Positions 22,162 through 34,400 of a stretch of DNA of 64,000 nt are shown here, one piece after another. The number at the start of each line of letters is the position of its first letter. Within the stretch, counting starts at the first letter, position 1. This stretch comes from Sorghum bicolor (taxonomy: Eukaryota > Streptophyta > Magnoliopsida > Poales > Poaceae). Below the pieces are notes generated by a model. It was given only the letters and a program-made list of their open reading frames with translations. It did no database searches and was not told the DNA's origin. Position numbers and translations under genes: made by a program. The stretch covers positions 20,251,066-20,315,065 of the forward strand of contig NC_012873.2 in assembly GCF_000003195.3 (NCBI RefSeq). Direction: 5' to 3'.

Positions 22162-25100
22162 TCAGTCCATGGCACGATCCTCACCACCCCCGCCTGCGCC
22201 CGAGCCAGTCTCAGGAGGAAGCACCTCAGGCTCAAAAAGCTTAGCCAGCCTTTCCCCAGGAGCCTCCGCGTCGTCGATCAAGGCGTGGAGCCTCTCTTTG
22301 TTCTCCGCGTCGATCTTGGAGATGTCGGTGATGAAGTCGTGGGACACCACCTCCATGTCATAGGAGAAGCCCGAGCAGACAACTGCCATCGCCTGCTTCA
22401 CCCCGATGTGGAGGGCGTCCCGCACTCGGTCTCTCAGCGTCGCGCCTAAGTAGCACAGCTGGTCGACCAGTGCGTCGCCTCGAGCTCCCTCCCTCGACTC
22501 GTCCATAGGCTCGACCTCCCAAGAGGTCGAGAGGTTGCTTATCGCCATCTGCACACGACGGTTCAAAGCCACCTCCGCCTCGAGCTGGGCCTTGGCATTA
22601 CGGGCCTCGACTTGGGCGGCTAGGAGTTCGTCCTTAAGACCTGCGAACGCCAATACAAGAAACTTTAGGAAAAAACCGAGCACACCTCGAAAAAGAAATC
22701 TGACAAAGGAAACGTACCGCAGACGCTCTCCTCCAGGGCCGTGTTTTCGCCGACTAATCTGGTGTTGGCCCTCTCGATCTCTCTGTTGGAACGGGCCAGC
22801 TCGGTGTTGGCGACGCGGAGATCCTCGATCACCTTGCCAGCCTGAGCAATGGCCCCACTCTTCTCCAACAGTTCTCCTTTCAGACGTTCGACATCGTCAG
22901 AAAGCCTGCGAGATTGAGCCCGCTCCGCCTCGAGATCTTCGAGGGCCTTCCTCTTGGCTTCTTCTGCAGCGCTCCTGGCGATCTCGCCGTTCACGTGCTC
23001 CACCTTCATCTTCTGGAAGGACTCTCGTAGGGAGTCCAGGTCGGTCTTGAGAAGGCCCTTCTCCTTGTCCAGGTCCGCAATAACGCTCTTGTAGGACAGA
23101 GCCTCCTCCCGGGCTCTGGATGCAGCCTCCTCGACCGTCAGAGCCCGCTCCCGCAGCAGCGTCGTCTCCTCCTCCGCCTTCTTTGAGGCCTCTCGAGCCT
23201 CCACCAAGGCAGCCTCCCTCGCCTTCTTCTCCTCCCCGAGCGCTATGAGGTCTTTATAAGCCTTGAGGAGTTTCTCCTGCGACTCGAGGAGCTGATCCTG
23301 GAGGACGGGGAGCTGCTGCCAACCGCCTCGCGTGGCGTGGATGAAGCTCGACTTGATGCGGGAGGTCTCTTTCATATCCTGCGAGCCGGCGGACAAACAA
23401 GTCAGAGCACAGAACCAAAAGGCTCCATGGAGATCAAAGGCCGAAAGACACTTACGAAATATGCAGGCCCGAGTCCGTTGTCGATGATGTCCGACAGGAG
23501 CCCCACCGTGTGCTTCATCCAAAGGCAGAGCTCCTTGACATGCTCCCACTTCTCGGCCTCCTTCTTGTCATCGAGGAAGATGTTGGGCTCGGACGGGTCG
23601 TTGGAAGCCCGGATACGAATCCGATCGGGGCACCAGTTCTCCATCTCTCGATCAGCCCGCGCCTTGACACCGCGGATAAGGTTCTCGACGGTTTCGAGGG
23701 AGCCCCCGTGGCGCAAGAACAGGTCGACGAGGCATGGGAACCACCCGTCGTCATCCACCGTCTTCCAAGTACCGTCCTTGCTTCCCGACGACCCGATCTC
23801 ATCCTCCTCGGAGGGAAAACGGTCCTCCCACGCCCGACGCTCCCGGAGGAACCCTGGCACGATCCCGTCCTTGCCGTAGATCGTCCTCTTGATCTCGGAC
23901 TCGGGGTCGGTGGGGGTGCGCATCATACAGGCGAGCGCCACCACTCCGTCCGCTCGCCCCGACTCTGCCCGGATCGCGGCAGGCGCCCCCGGGAGGAGCC
24001 ACGCTGGGGTGGGAGGGCCGTACACCGGCAAATTTTCCTCCTGATCGCCGGGCTCTTGCGGTGCCAGTGGCGCCGGTTGGGCCAAACCTTGAGTCGGGGG
24101 CTCGAGTGGCTCGTCCTCTTGGCCCCCCTGCTGCTGCTGCTGTTGTTGCTCCTGCTCCTCCTGCTGATGCTGCAGCCGCTGCTGCTGCTGCTCCTCCGGC
24201 TGGGGTTGTTGTTGCTGCTGCTGCTCCAATGACGTCCGCGTCGCCTCGCGCTCCCGCTCCTCCTCCTCCTCCATCTTCCTTTGCTCTTTGAGAGCTCGAA
24301 GGCCAGCAAGCCAGGGAGTCCGTCCCGCGACGTGGGAGGTCGACGTTTCCTCCTCCATAGGGCGGGCACCCCCAGACGCTTCGTTACCATCAGACGTATC
24401 GCTGATGGTGATAGGTTCCCCCTCGACCCCCAATCGAGGGGGCTCGGGGGCTCCCTCTGACGCTTGCGTCTGGGGCGCCTCACCACAAGTCGGCGGCGAT
24501 GGGGTAGGCACGGGACGAGGCGGAGCCCTCTCGACGCCGGCTGGAGATTGGGAGTCGGAGGAGCCTACAAAGCAAAGGGTAAAGGTCAGACGATATAGTA
24601 ACCGACACAAGAACATCACAAGGCCCAGAAATAAACTACGGACCTGGTTCCTTGGAGGCGGCTCCCGTTTTGAGCCTCTTCGCCATGGACGGCTGGGCCT
24701 GCTCGAGGGTCCGCTTTAGCCTGAGAAAAGATCGGCATATGGGAAAGTGCATAGGAGCAGGAAGACAAAAGCCACAATGTCAAAAAAACTTACCCCACAG
24801 GGAGAACAGCTCGCCTCCCGCCGCCCCGACCGGTGGGCCTCGAGCCACCCCGTGTCAGGGCCCCAGGCCCCTCGAAGGCAGGCGCTGGCCTTGACGCGGC
24901 AGTTCCCGCCTGGCGGGCGCCGGGACTGGCGCTCCTGCGGCCGGCCTCTCCCTTCTCGGAGGCCGCGGCGCGACCGCGAGTCAGTGGCCCCGTCGCCTGG
25001 GGCCTAGCATGACCGCTCTCCCTAGGCGCCGGGGGAGGGCGCGACACGACTTGACCAACCTTGGGCGCAGGAGGGGTGTCGGCCCGAGGGCGGTGAGATC

Positions 25101-25271
25101 CGCTCAGACCCTCCTTTGGAGTCTCCGTCCGGGGGACGTCGACATCGCCTCGAGGCGGACCCTCGAGGATTCGGTCAAGGCGCGACGCCATCCCCTCAAA
25201 GTCGTCGCTATCCTCGTCGTCATCATCGTCGTCGTTGGGGGATTCTTCCTCAGGCTCCCCCCTCTGCCTGG
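22162..25271 (-). CDS. Tat antisense gene, exons 2b-6 (C-terminal part)
   Basis: Minus-strand exons inferred from GT-AG junctions and phase: 2b 25271-24794, 3 24720-24644, 4 24564-23456, 5 23378-22716 region (donor after 22718), 6 22640-22162. Exon 2b is acidic (poly-Asp) then Arg/Pro-rich. Exon 3 is short and basic and has a weak donor (gtccgt). Exon 4 carries Ser/Pro, a Glu/Arg stretch, several polyglutamine runs and a WFPCLVDLFLRHGG segment. Exon 5 is a long coiled coil (alternating KKA, EEA and LRE heptads). Exon 6 continues the coil and ends with a conserved-looking LCYLGATLRDRVRDALHIG block and an acidic tail. No stop occurs within the exons. Together with exons 1-2a it gives about 1301 residues. 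The function is unknown; such proteins are known only as extra ORFs of Tat elements. The splice sites are predictions. Confidence 0.7.
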
Positions 25272-25276
25272 ATTTG
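25272..25276. repeat. Target-site duplication of the Tekay element, left copy (atttg)
   Basis: Identical to 39777-39781. It lies inside exon 2 of the antisense gene. Confidence 0.95.
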
Positions 25277-28200
25277 TGTAACATCCCTGATGTTACGGTT
25301 ACTAAAAATAGATCATGTCATCATGAGCATTGCAAATCATATTTGTTAAAGCACATTAGCATGCATCAACTTAAAACAAGTTTATTTTTATTGCTTGAGC
25401 TTAGGGAGGTAGAGTGTGTTTATGTGGAATGTTGATGCTTGTGTGGTTGCTAAAATCCTAGGGTGGGAATTTTTTCCGAAAAGCTAAGGGGGGGGAAAAC
25501 CCTGATTTCTGGATCCTAGAATTGCCCCCTTTTGCATAAGTCAAAAACTAAGCAAAATTTGAGGTTGAGTTCAAAAGCAAAGTTGTAGCTCTTGGCAAGA
25601 TGTACAACTTTGGTGTTTTGAGTTTTTGAAGTTTCAATACAAAATTCAAAGTAATTTTGAAAATACAGATTTCCAGAAGTTGTCCCCTTTTCCAACTTAA
25701 AACCCCAGTTCAAAATCTATTTGGAATTTTAAAAAGTGGTCAACATGAAAGTTGTAGAGCACAAAAAGTTGAGCAACTTTCATGTTGGGAGTTTTTCAAG
25801 TTGTTATGCAAAATCAAAAGTAATTTTGGAAATTCTGTTTTGCCCCAATTCAAAAATTTGGAATTTCCTTGATTTGAGTTTGATTTTCAAACTGTTTTGG
25901 CCAAATTCACCCTGTTACACTCAAAATCAGCTCTGGTCACCTAAATATGATTTGTAGCTTACAAAATTTGGCACAACTTTTGTTTTGGTGGAATTTGGGC
26001 TTTAGTTCAAATTTTGGCTGAATTTCGCAAGGGGACAAAAAGGGGGAAGATAGGGGTTGCTACAGTGATCCGATAGGGATCACCGGCACCCTGTCCAGCG
26101 CATCCGCCGCGCGAGCAGCGCCGTGCGCATGCGTGCAAGCACGCAGCTGCTTGCTTGCCTGCGTCGCCAGGCGACGTGGACGCCCCGGGCTCGCTTCCTC
26201 TTTCCCTTAAGCACCAGCACGGACGGCGCCGCGCGTTCTCCCCGTCCAGAGCCGAAGGATCCTGACGAGCTTCTCTCTCAAAATTCACCGTACTCGATCC
26301 CTCTCCAGTCAAATTGAGCACCCCACCGTGTTCGCCACACTCTTGCGAGCTCAGCGCACCCCCTAGCTCTTTCTCTAACCCACCCAGTCGCCAGAGCTCC
26401 TCTGTTCTTCTCCAACTCCGGCCGAGACCGCCGCCGTGAGCTTTCTCCGTGGCCGCGCTATTCCAGTGAGCAAACGATCGAACTAGCGGATGTTTCTGTT
26501 TCCTTTTTATCTCCAGTTGCTCATGCGCTCGTTCCTTTTCCCTGGACGCGAACAGGATCGCCGGAACGACCTCACCGGAGCCGAAGCACCCGCCCGACGG
26601 CATCGTCTTCGTCGCCAGCAGTCTCGGCTACCTCCCAGAGTCCCGCGTTGTGAGCACCTTGCTCCTTAACACTCCCTGAACCTCCCAGCCTTGCTGGTTC
26701 ACGCTCTACCGAGCCCTAGTGGCCGGCCGATGGTCGGCCATGGCGGCCGCCCGCTTTTCGTGTGGCCGGAGAGGAGGGAGACGGTAGAGCACGAGTAGAG
26801 GGTGGCAGTGAAGTCGCAGGGTCAAGGCGGAGTTGATGCGCACGCACGCGTAGGCCGAGTACTTCGCTAACGGCGGCCGGAGTCGCGGCGGAGCCGCCGC
26901 GCGCGAAGGAGGAGGAACTGACGGGTGGGGCTACCCCGTCAGCGTCCCGCAGAGAGAGGGGAGAGGACGACCTGACGAGCGGGACCCGCTCGTCAGTAAC
27001 CGCGTGAGGGGGAGGGCACGCGCGCAGCGTCCGCGTGGGCCGGGCGGGAGCGGGCCGGCCTGCGGGCCGAAATCCGGCCACCCGCTGCAATGTCTTTTCT
27101 TTTTTCTTTTATGCAGTTTTTGTTTTATATTTGAAATTGTGTAATAAATCCTGTGTTGATTCAAAAATCATAGAAATTTTTGTAGAGCTTCCCTAAAAGG
27201 AATAGAACAATGGAAAAATATTAGTATCTGTTTTCCAATAGTTTGCAAGGGTATAAAAATTACCTACTTTATATAATGAATAAAACTTCTAGGAATTTTA
27301 ATAATTTATTTACATGTCCAAAAATCACCAAAAATTGTGGGGAGCCTCTGAATATTATTCCCTGGCTCCACACAAAATTTGGTAGCATTTGGATAATGTT
27401 TGATTGAAATATTAATAAACCCTTATTTAGTACTTGAATAATAATTCTAAAATAATTAACTAGTGATTAGTTAAATCCTCATAATTAGGGTTGAGTGACT
27501 TTTGGATTGTGTGATGACCTGAGGTCATTAACCCTAATGACCTTTGGCATTTAATTGTTGTTTAGCCCTAATGCTTAATTACTGTCATTAGTAATTAATT
27601 AAAAATTAATTAAGATAAATAGATTTAATAATTAATTAATTTAAGATAATTATGAATTAAATAAAGTCTTAGATTACAGATGCAACCTCTTGGGTAAAAA
27701 CAATAGGTTAGTGAACAAATTTATTATTAATTATTCTATATTGCATTAGGAAGACAAATTGTACTTGATTTAGCCCTTCTTGCATAATTGTCATACGCAT
27801 CTCATGAGCATTCATCATTTTGCGTATAGTGTCCGTGACCGAAGGAGCGCCCGTTGAACCGAACCCCGAGGTCGGTGCTCCGTTCGAGGAAGTCGGATCC
27901 GAGACTTGGGAAGTCTCCGAGGGTCCCTCTCTGCCCTGCAACCAAGGCAAGCCCCGGATGCATTAACCCCTCCTTGGATGTTTTAAATCTTTTATCACTT
28001 ATGAATTGAAAATGCTGCATTAGGTAGTTGAGAATTGGGTTAACCTACTTGCTGCATTTACTACCTTGATATCTGTTATCCTGTCCTTGACACCTGTTTT
28101 ATTTTAAACTGCGTAGTGATGCTTAGCCCTGCTACTAGATAGGTTTTAAAACAAGAAAGTTTGAAGGGTTGTTGTGGAATACACTTATGATCAATGATGT

Positions 28201-29554
28201 TTCAAATTGAGACCGGTCGGTGGACTTGCTTTAAGAATGGAGTCTTAAAGTAGTGTCTCCAACTGTGTCGGTTAAGGACCGGTCCGTTGTTGGCCTGCTG
28301 GGTTGAGAATTTATAGTACTAGCCACTTGCCCTCGGCAAGCCCAGTCTTGTGATCCCTCGACGCGAACAGCTACTCGCGCACTGGGAGTGGAAAGATGGC
28401 GAGAGTAGTGTGTACCCACCTTACGGATCTGAGATGACCGGAAAACATCTAGATCGGCTGTAGAATGGTGGAGTACTGTGCTCTCGGGTGCCGCGAACCT
28501 GGTCAAATTTGGGGAGAGCTTGATTTGGGTTGATATATGCAAGATTTGATTCTACATATGTCGGGTGGTTAGGAACTCCAGCTGGATTGCTAAGCGATTC
28601 GAATCGTCGTTGCTCCCCGATTGGGAGACTCAATTCCTTCGACCCTCATCGTAGTTAAATATGCAACTAAGTGATAAAATGAGAAAAGGGAAAATGTCTC
28701 ATGAGATTCGGATCTCAATTCCCGGACTCATAGCGACATGAAGCTATGGCCATCGATAAATAATACTTAATGATAGGACCAGGAACTCACGGATTCGTCT
28801 GTGGGGAACAACCAGTTAGACTATCCTCGAATTCCTCTGCCTCTGCGAGGGAGGAATTCGGGGTAAAACTCGAAAATAAGGATGCACTACTAGTAAGCTT
28901 TTGCGCAAAACAATTGGGCTCCTTGCTTAGCCACCCCTTGTCTACCCTAAGCCTGCATCCCTAAATTCTCCTCTTTTTCCGTCGGATAAGTCTTGTTGAG
29001 TACTCCCGTACTCAGGGTTTCAATACCCCTGTTGCAGGTGAAGCGCAGGAGCCGACTTGTTTCGGACCCTGCTGTGTGACCGTCGTCGAGGTTGACGACG
29101 AAGAAGAATAAGCGTGACCCATGGGCAGGGTCTGTAAATTTGTGCTGTCTATACTAAAGTTTCAGTTGCTCCGCTGGACCAGGCTTGTAATAACACTCTA
29201 CTATTTGGAAGAACTCCTTTTGTAAATTAAGTTATGTAATACTTCCGCTGTTTCACTCTGAAATATTATTTTGGTCTTGTGTCGTTGAGTTACTGCTTTA
29301 TCTTCGCAACGAATGATCCTGGTGTTAAGGTGGCCACTTGCTATCCTGTAAGGGCGAGAAGAAGCAGTTTTCGTTGTTTGACCATTACCAGTGGTCAGGA
29401 CGAGCAGCTTGGTACGCCACAGGTAGCAGTGGAATGAGCGTCCCGTGATGCTCATCGGACTTCTAAAGTGGGAGGACTCCCGGCATCACCGTCAGAGGTC
29501 CTTAGGACAATGGCAGGTGCCGGTGGGCCCGAACACTTAGGGGGTTCTGCCACA
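25277..29554 (+). repeat. Tekay 5' LTR, 4278 bp
   Basis: It starts tgtaacatccctgatg and ends ttctgccaca. It has an AT-rich first part, then a GC-rich block at about 26080-27090. The frames inside it (such as 26007-26603 minus and 26716-27090 minus) are repeated unchanged in the 3' LTR and show no protein similarity, so they are not called as genes. Confidence 0.96.
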
Positions 29555-29556
29555 GC

Positions 29557-29568
29557 TGGTATCAGAGC
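29557..29568 (+). promoter_or_regulatory. Primer-binding site of the Tekay element (initiator tRNA-Met)
   Basis: tggtatcagagc starts two bases after the LTR. It is the standard complement to the plant initiator tRNA-Met 3' end. Confidence 0.95.
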
Positions 29569-29921
29569 ATTCGTTGCTAAGATGACTGCTGAACCTTTTG
29601 AAAAGCTTCAAAAATTCGTTTGGAACTAATATTACGAACCTGCCTATTTTGAGTCCAAGTGCTTAACTTACCCCTGTCTATAGGCTTTCTTAGAATTTTT
29701 GAAGTGGTATGGAGGAGCAACATAAAGTATTGCCCTATGTTGTAAAAATTTAAGGTCCTGTTGGTATAAATTGTTAGTAGGAATCGTAAGTTCGTGCATG
29801 CATCATGATATATTAACTGGTTAAGTTCCTTCCTCCTTGTTTGGGTTGGGTGAATAGAATCAGTCCTATTCTTGCTAACCTTTAAGGTCTCCCTTACTAA
29901 TCTAAACTCACCCTCTACAGG
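29569..29921 (+). other. Tekay leader
   Basis: Non-coding. It ends in a pyrimidine-rich stretch and tctacag directly before the ATG at 29922, which resembles a 3' splice site. Confidence 0.5.
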
Positions 29922-30626
29922 ATGGCTCGTCAGAAGCAGACCCCGCGTAAGCGGACTGGTCCAAAAGGAGTTCCCCGACATCAGCTAGCTCCACACAGTG
30001 ATCAAGCCAGTAGTAGCCGTTCACCGCCTCAGCAAGAGGTGGACAGGTTGTCCGCCGAGTTGACTGAGGTGATGAGAGAGAGAATGTACAATGTTATGGA
30101 GATTGGCAAACTTAAAGCTCAACTGGCCAAAGAAAAACAAGCTACAGAAAATTGTGAAGCTATGCTGTCTCGGATGGTGGAGGAGCGGAATGCAGCCATT
30201 GCCCGAGAGGAAGAAGCTAGGAGCACCCATAGGCATGAGTTAACTAGGATGAACGCAAAGTTGGGCAAGGCCAAGTATCTTAAGGATTTGTATGTGAAGA
30301 TGGCGGCCACGGTCACCGCACAACGGGATGTCGCGTGGCAACGAGAGGACCAGCTCCAGCTGGAGAAACTGGAGCTGGCACATCACTTAGATACAGTTAA
30401 TGATTTGGCTATGCAATATCGTGATATTGCATTTGATCTGTATCATCAACTCCACCCACCTCCCGGCGAAGGAGAAATGGATACGGATGGCGAGCTGGCA
30501 GACGATGGAGAACCCGATCCAGGCCTCAGTGATGAAGAGGAGTCCGACCCCGATGACCACAACCCAGGGGGTAATCAGGATGATGGCAATGACGACCCGG
30601 GCTACAGCTCTGGACACACCGATTAG
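29922..30626 (+). CDS. Extra coiled-coil ORF upstream of Tekay gag
   Basis: An intact 234-residue frame from ATG to tag. The N-terminus is basic (KQTPRKRTGPKG). A long helical, heptad-rich region follows (about residues 37-140, with AELTEVMRER and KLKAQLAKEKQ). The last 50 residues are strongly acidic and Asp/Gly-rich. I recognise no domain. The charge layout could suit a nucleic-acid or histone-contacting oligomer, but that is inference. It lies in sense orientation before gag, separated by 207 bp, and is undamaged although gag and pol each carry a nonsense codon. It could be an accessory protein of this Tekay family. Confidence 0.65.
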   Translation: MARQKQTPRKRTGPKGVPRHQLAPHSDQASSSRSPPQQEVDRLSAELTEVMRERMYNVMEIGKLKAQLAKEKQATENCEAMLSRMVEERNAAIAREEEARSTHRHELTRMNAKLGKAKYLKDLYVKMAATVTAQRDVAWQREDQLQLEKLELAHHLDTVNDLAMQYRDIAFDLYHQLHPPPGEGEMDTDGELADDGEPDPGLSDEEESDPDDHNPGGNQDDGNDDPGYSSGHTD

Positions 30627-30833
30627 TTCGGTGAAACCGAGGGCAACGTCGTTGTAGAGATCTTAGCTTGCCGTAGTGGGGTTCGGGTTTGTAATATATA
30701 AGTTCTTTTTTGGTTTGAAAAGTTGTACTTGTTTACTCTTGGTGTGTCGAACTAATGTTTAATAAGTGAATGTAAGATATGTTCTGTGTTATGAATTTTA
30801 CGTGGTAACAGGTATCTACGATTCTTGTAACAG

Positions 30834-31396
30834 ATGCCGATGCGTACTCGCGGATCTGATGGAGCTGGAACATCTCAGGGAGGGGATAATATCCCCAACC
30901 CTCCACCTGCTCCGCCTTCTTTGGCTGACGCCATTGCTGTTTTGTTAAGTGCCACTACTGATAATGCTCGCTTGCTGCGCGAGCTAGCACAGCGTCAACC
31001 ACACCCTACTTCAAACTTCAGGGCACCGCGCAACGGGGACGGAGAGGCTCGGTATGTGGATTTTACCGAGACCAGGCCCCCGGTGTTCACAAAGGCCGAT
31101 GAGCCTTTAGAAGCAGATGACTGACTCCGAACTATGGAGCATAAGTTCAGTTTGATTCAGTGTTCAGAAACTCAGAAACCCCTATTTGCAGCTCAGCAGC
31201 TTCGGGGAGCTGTAGGTGCCTGGTGGGAGAACTTCTTAGCTATTCAAGCTCCCGGACACCAAGTTACCTGGACCGAGTTTAGGGACGCGTTTCGCGCCCA
31301 CTACATCCCCGAAGGGCTCATGGCAATGAAGGCCGAAGAGTTTCTCGCCTTGCAGCAAGGCGATAAGAGTGTTCGACTTTACAAGCCAAAGCGCGT
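30834..31396 (+). pseudogene. Tekay gag, N-terminal part, one nonsense codon, cut by gap
   Basis: It opens at the ATG at 30834, preceded by ttgtaacag. A Pro-rich N-terminus leads to RPPVFTKADEPLEADD, then tga at 31122 where related gags have Trp (tgg). It continues as LRTMEHKFSLIQC, AAQQLRGAVGAWWENF and TWTEFRDAFRAHYIPEG, the canonical retrotransposon gag domain. It runs into the 100-N gap. The residues just before the gap (VRLYKPKR) depart from the usual sequence, so the gap edge may be misassembled. Confidence 0.88.
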
Positions 31397-31496
31397 NNNN
31401 NNNNNNNNNNNNNNNNNNNNNNNNNNNNNNNNNNNNNNNNNNNNNNNNNNNNNNNNNNNNNNNNNNNNNNNNNNNNNNNNNNNNNNNNNNNNNNNN
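31397..31496. other. Assembly gap, 100 N
   Basis: Exactly 100 N, a conventional placeholder of unknown true length. It removes the C-terminal part of the Tekay capsid region. Confidence 0.99.
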
Positions 31497-34400
31497 AAAG
31501 GGGGGCTCCCGGTTTCCTCAAGACGGCAGTGCCTACCCATGGAAATGGGGTGTACAGCAAAGGCCTGCATGTACAGGGCCACGGACGTTTCCAAGCACCG
31601 TCACCTTATCGTGGTCCTTTCTCCCCTCCACAGTACAGACCTGGGCAGCAGGTATACTCTCGACCTACTGCCATCGCTTTTGCACCACGCCAGCCGAACG
31701 CCCTGGGTGTTCGCCCTACTGCTCCGCCCAGCCACAATTATCCTTGCTTCAATTGTGGTAAGCCTGGGCATTTCTCTAAAGAATGCCCTTTTCCCCGCCA
31801 AACCAACCCTACCTTTCCAAGGCCACCTATGGGCCAACCCCAGCCGAGTCAGTTCAGAACTGGGGCTCAGAAAGGGCAACAAGTACAGAAAGGTAGACCG
31901 GTAAAGAAGACAGGGCAAGTTTTCCATACTGAAGTGGAAACGATTCCAGAGGGTGAACCGGTGATGATGGGTACGTTTCCTGTCGCGAAACATCCTGCTT
32001 TAATGCTCTTCGATTCTGGTGCATCCCATACATTCATTAATCGCACCTTTGTGTTAAAGCATGGCATACCCATTGGGGAAACACAAGATCATTTTTATAT
32101 ACAGTCGCCAGGAGGACGGCTGATGTCTAAAGAAATGGTTCACCAAGTACCCATCGAATTTGGTGGGCACAATTTTCCTACTAGCATGATTGTCCTTAAG
32201 GACCAAGGGATTGATGTCATCTTAGGCATGAACTGGATGGCACAACGAGGGGTTGTGTTGGACACTTTGCATCGAACTATTAAAATTCCATTGCCCAATG
32301 AGAATTCTTACTTGCTAATTCAATTAGTCACTCCCAAGCGGACAATTGGGCAAGTTCATGCCGCTAAGGTGTCTGAAGTCAAAGATATCCCGGTAGTTCG
32401 AGATTTCCCGGATGTATTTCCTGAAGACTTACCAGGTCTGCCTCCGGACCGGGATGTACAATTCAGTATAGAATTGAAACCGGGGACAGCCCCAATATCT
32501 CGAAGGGCCTACAGAATGGCACCGAAAGAGCTGGCTGAATTAAAAGCCCAATTACAGGAGTTGTTACAGAAAGGTTTTATTCAGCCCAGCTCTTCTCCAT
32601 GGGGTTGCCCAGCCTTGTTCGTGAAAAAGAAAGATCACACATTAAGGCTGTGTGTCGACTATCGTCCCCTAAATGAGGTGACGATTAAGAACAAGTACCC
32701 ATTGCCCCGCATTGACTTATTGTTTGACCAGCTAGCTGGGGCCAAGGTATTCTCAAAAATTGACTTGAGATCAGGGTACCACCAAATTAAAATTAGGCCG
32801 GAAGATGTGCCCAAGACAGCTTTTACAACCCGTTACGGGCTGTATGAATACTTGGTGATGTCTTTTGGGTTGACTAACGCACCGGCCCATTTTATGTACC
32901 TGATGAACTCTGTCTTCATGCCAGAACTAGATAAATTTGTTGTTGTCTTTATTGACGACATTTTGATTTACTCCAAGACTAAGAAGGAACATGCTGAACA
33001 CTTGAGAATCGTGCTGACCCGTCTTAGGGAGCATCAGCTATATGCCAAGTTCAGCAAATGTGAATTCTGGTTGGACAAAGTTCATTTCCTGGGTCATGTA
33101 TTATCAGCGGAAGGAGTCGCTGTAGACCCAGGCAAGGTAGAAGATGTGTTGAATTGGAAACCCCCGACTACGGTACATGAGGTCCGTAGTTTTCTGGGCA
33201 TGGCGGGATATTACCGTCGTTTTATCCCGGACTTTTCCAGAGTCGCCAAACCAATCACAACCTTGCTCAAAAGTCAAACAAAATTTGTTTGGTCACCCCA
33301 ATGTGAGCAAGCCTTTCAGACTCTGAAAAGGTTGTTGACAACTGCACCTGTCTTAGCCCAGCCAGATATTGAAAAACCCTTTGATGTATATTGTGACGCA
33401 TCGGGGATTGGATTAGGCTGTGTGCTAATGCAGGAGGGTCGTGTAATTGCTTATGCCTCCAGGCAACTCAAACCGCATGAAGAGAATTACCCGACCCATG
33501 ATCTCGAACTAGCCGCCGTGGTACATGCATTAAAGATCTGGCGTCATTATTTGTTGGGGAACACATGTCATCTATACACCGATCACAAAAGCTTGAAGTA
33601 TATCTTTACTCAAGCCGAGCTTAATATGCGCTAGCGAAGGTGGCTAGAGTTAATTAAAGATTACGACCTTGAGGTGCATTATCACCCTGGCAAGGCAAAT
33701 GTAGTAGCGGATGCCCTCAGTCGTAAGGCTCACTGTAATTGCTTAACAGTGACGCCTAGGGATATAACCTTGTGCCAAGAGCTAGAGAACTTGGGAATAG
33801 AGATGATTTCCCAAGGAAGCCTTGCCAATCTAAAGATCGATTTCAATCTCGAAGCTCAAATCATAAAGGCACAAAAAGAGAACAAAGGTATGAAACATCT
33901 TAAAGAGAAGATTTCTAATAGAGCACCCACAAACTTTAAGGTGGATGATGCAGGAGTAATTTGGTTCAAGAACCGGTTAGTGGTTCCAAAGGTACCTGAG
34001 TTACGTCAACGAATCCTAGATGAAGCTCATACCACGAGGTATTCTATTCATCCGGGAAGCAATAAGATGTATCAGGACCTAAGACAAAGATTTTGGTGGA
34101 CAAAAATGAAGATAGAGATAGCTCGCTATGTGGCCCAATGTGACACCTGTCGAAAAGTCAAAGCCATTCATCTCAAGTCCGCTGGGGAGTTGCAACCTTT
34201 GCCTATCCCCGCATGGAAATGGGATGACATAAGTATGGATTTCATAATAGGACTACCCAAGACGGCCAAGGGCTTTGATTCCATTTGGGTCATAGTCGAT
34301 CGTCTCACCAAAACAGCACATTTTCTGCCGGTAAAGCTATTGTATCCTGCCTCCACCTATGCTAAGATTTACTTCGACCGTATCCTAAGTCTGCATGGGG

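Noticed and set aside
22535..23050. Plus-strand frames opposite the antisense gene (also 23510-24232, 24288-24719)
   Set aside because: They are shadows of the spliced minus-strand exons with low-complexity translation and no domains.
26007..26603. 198-residue minus-strand frame, identical at 36229-36825
   Set aside because: It is inside both Tekay LTRs; identity reflects LTR youth, not coding constraint.
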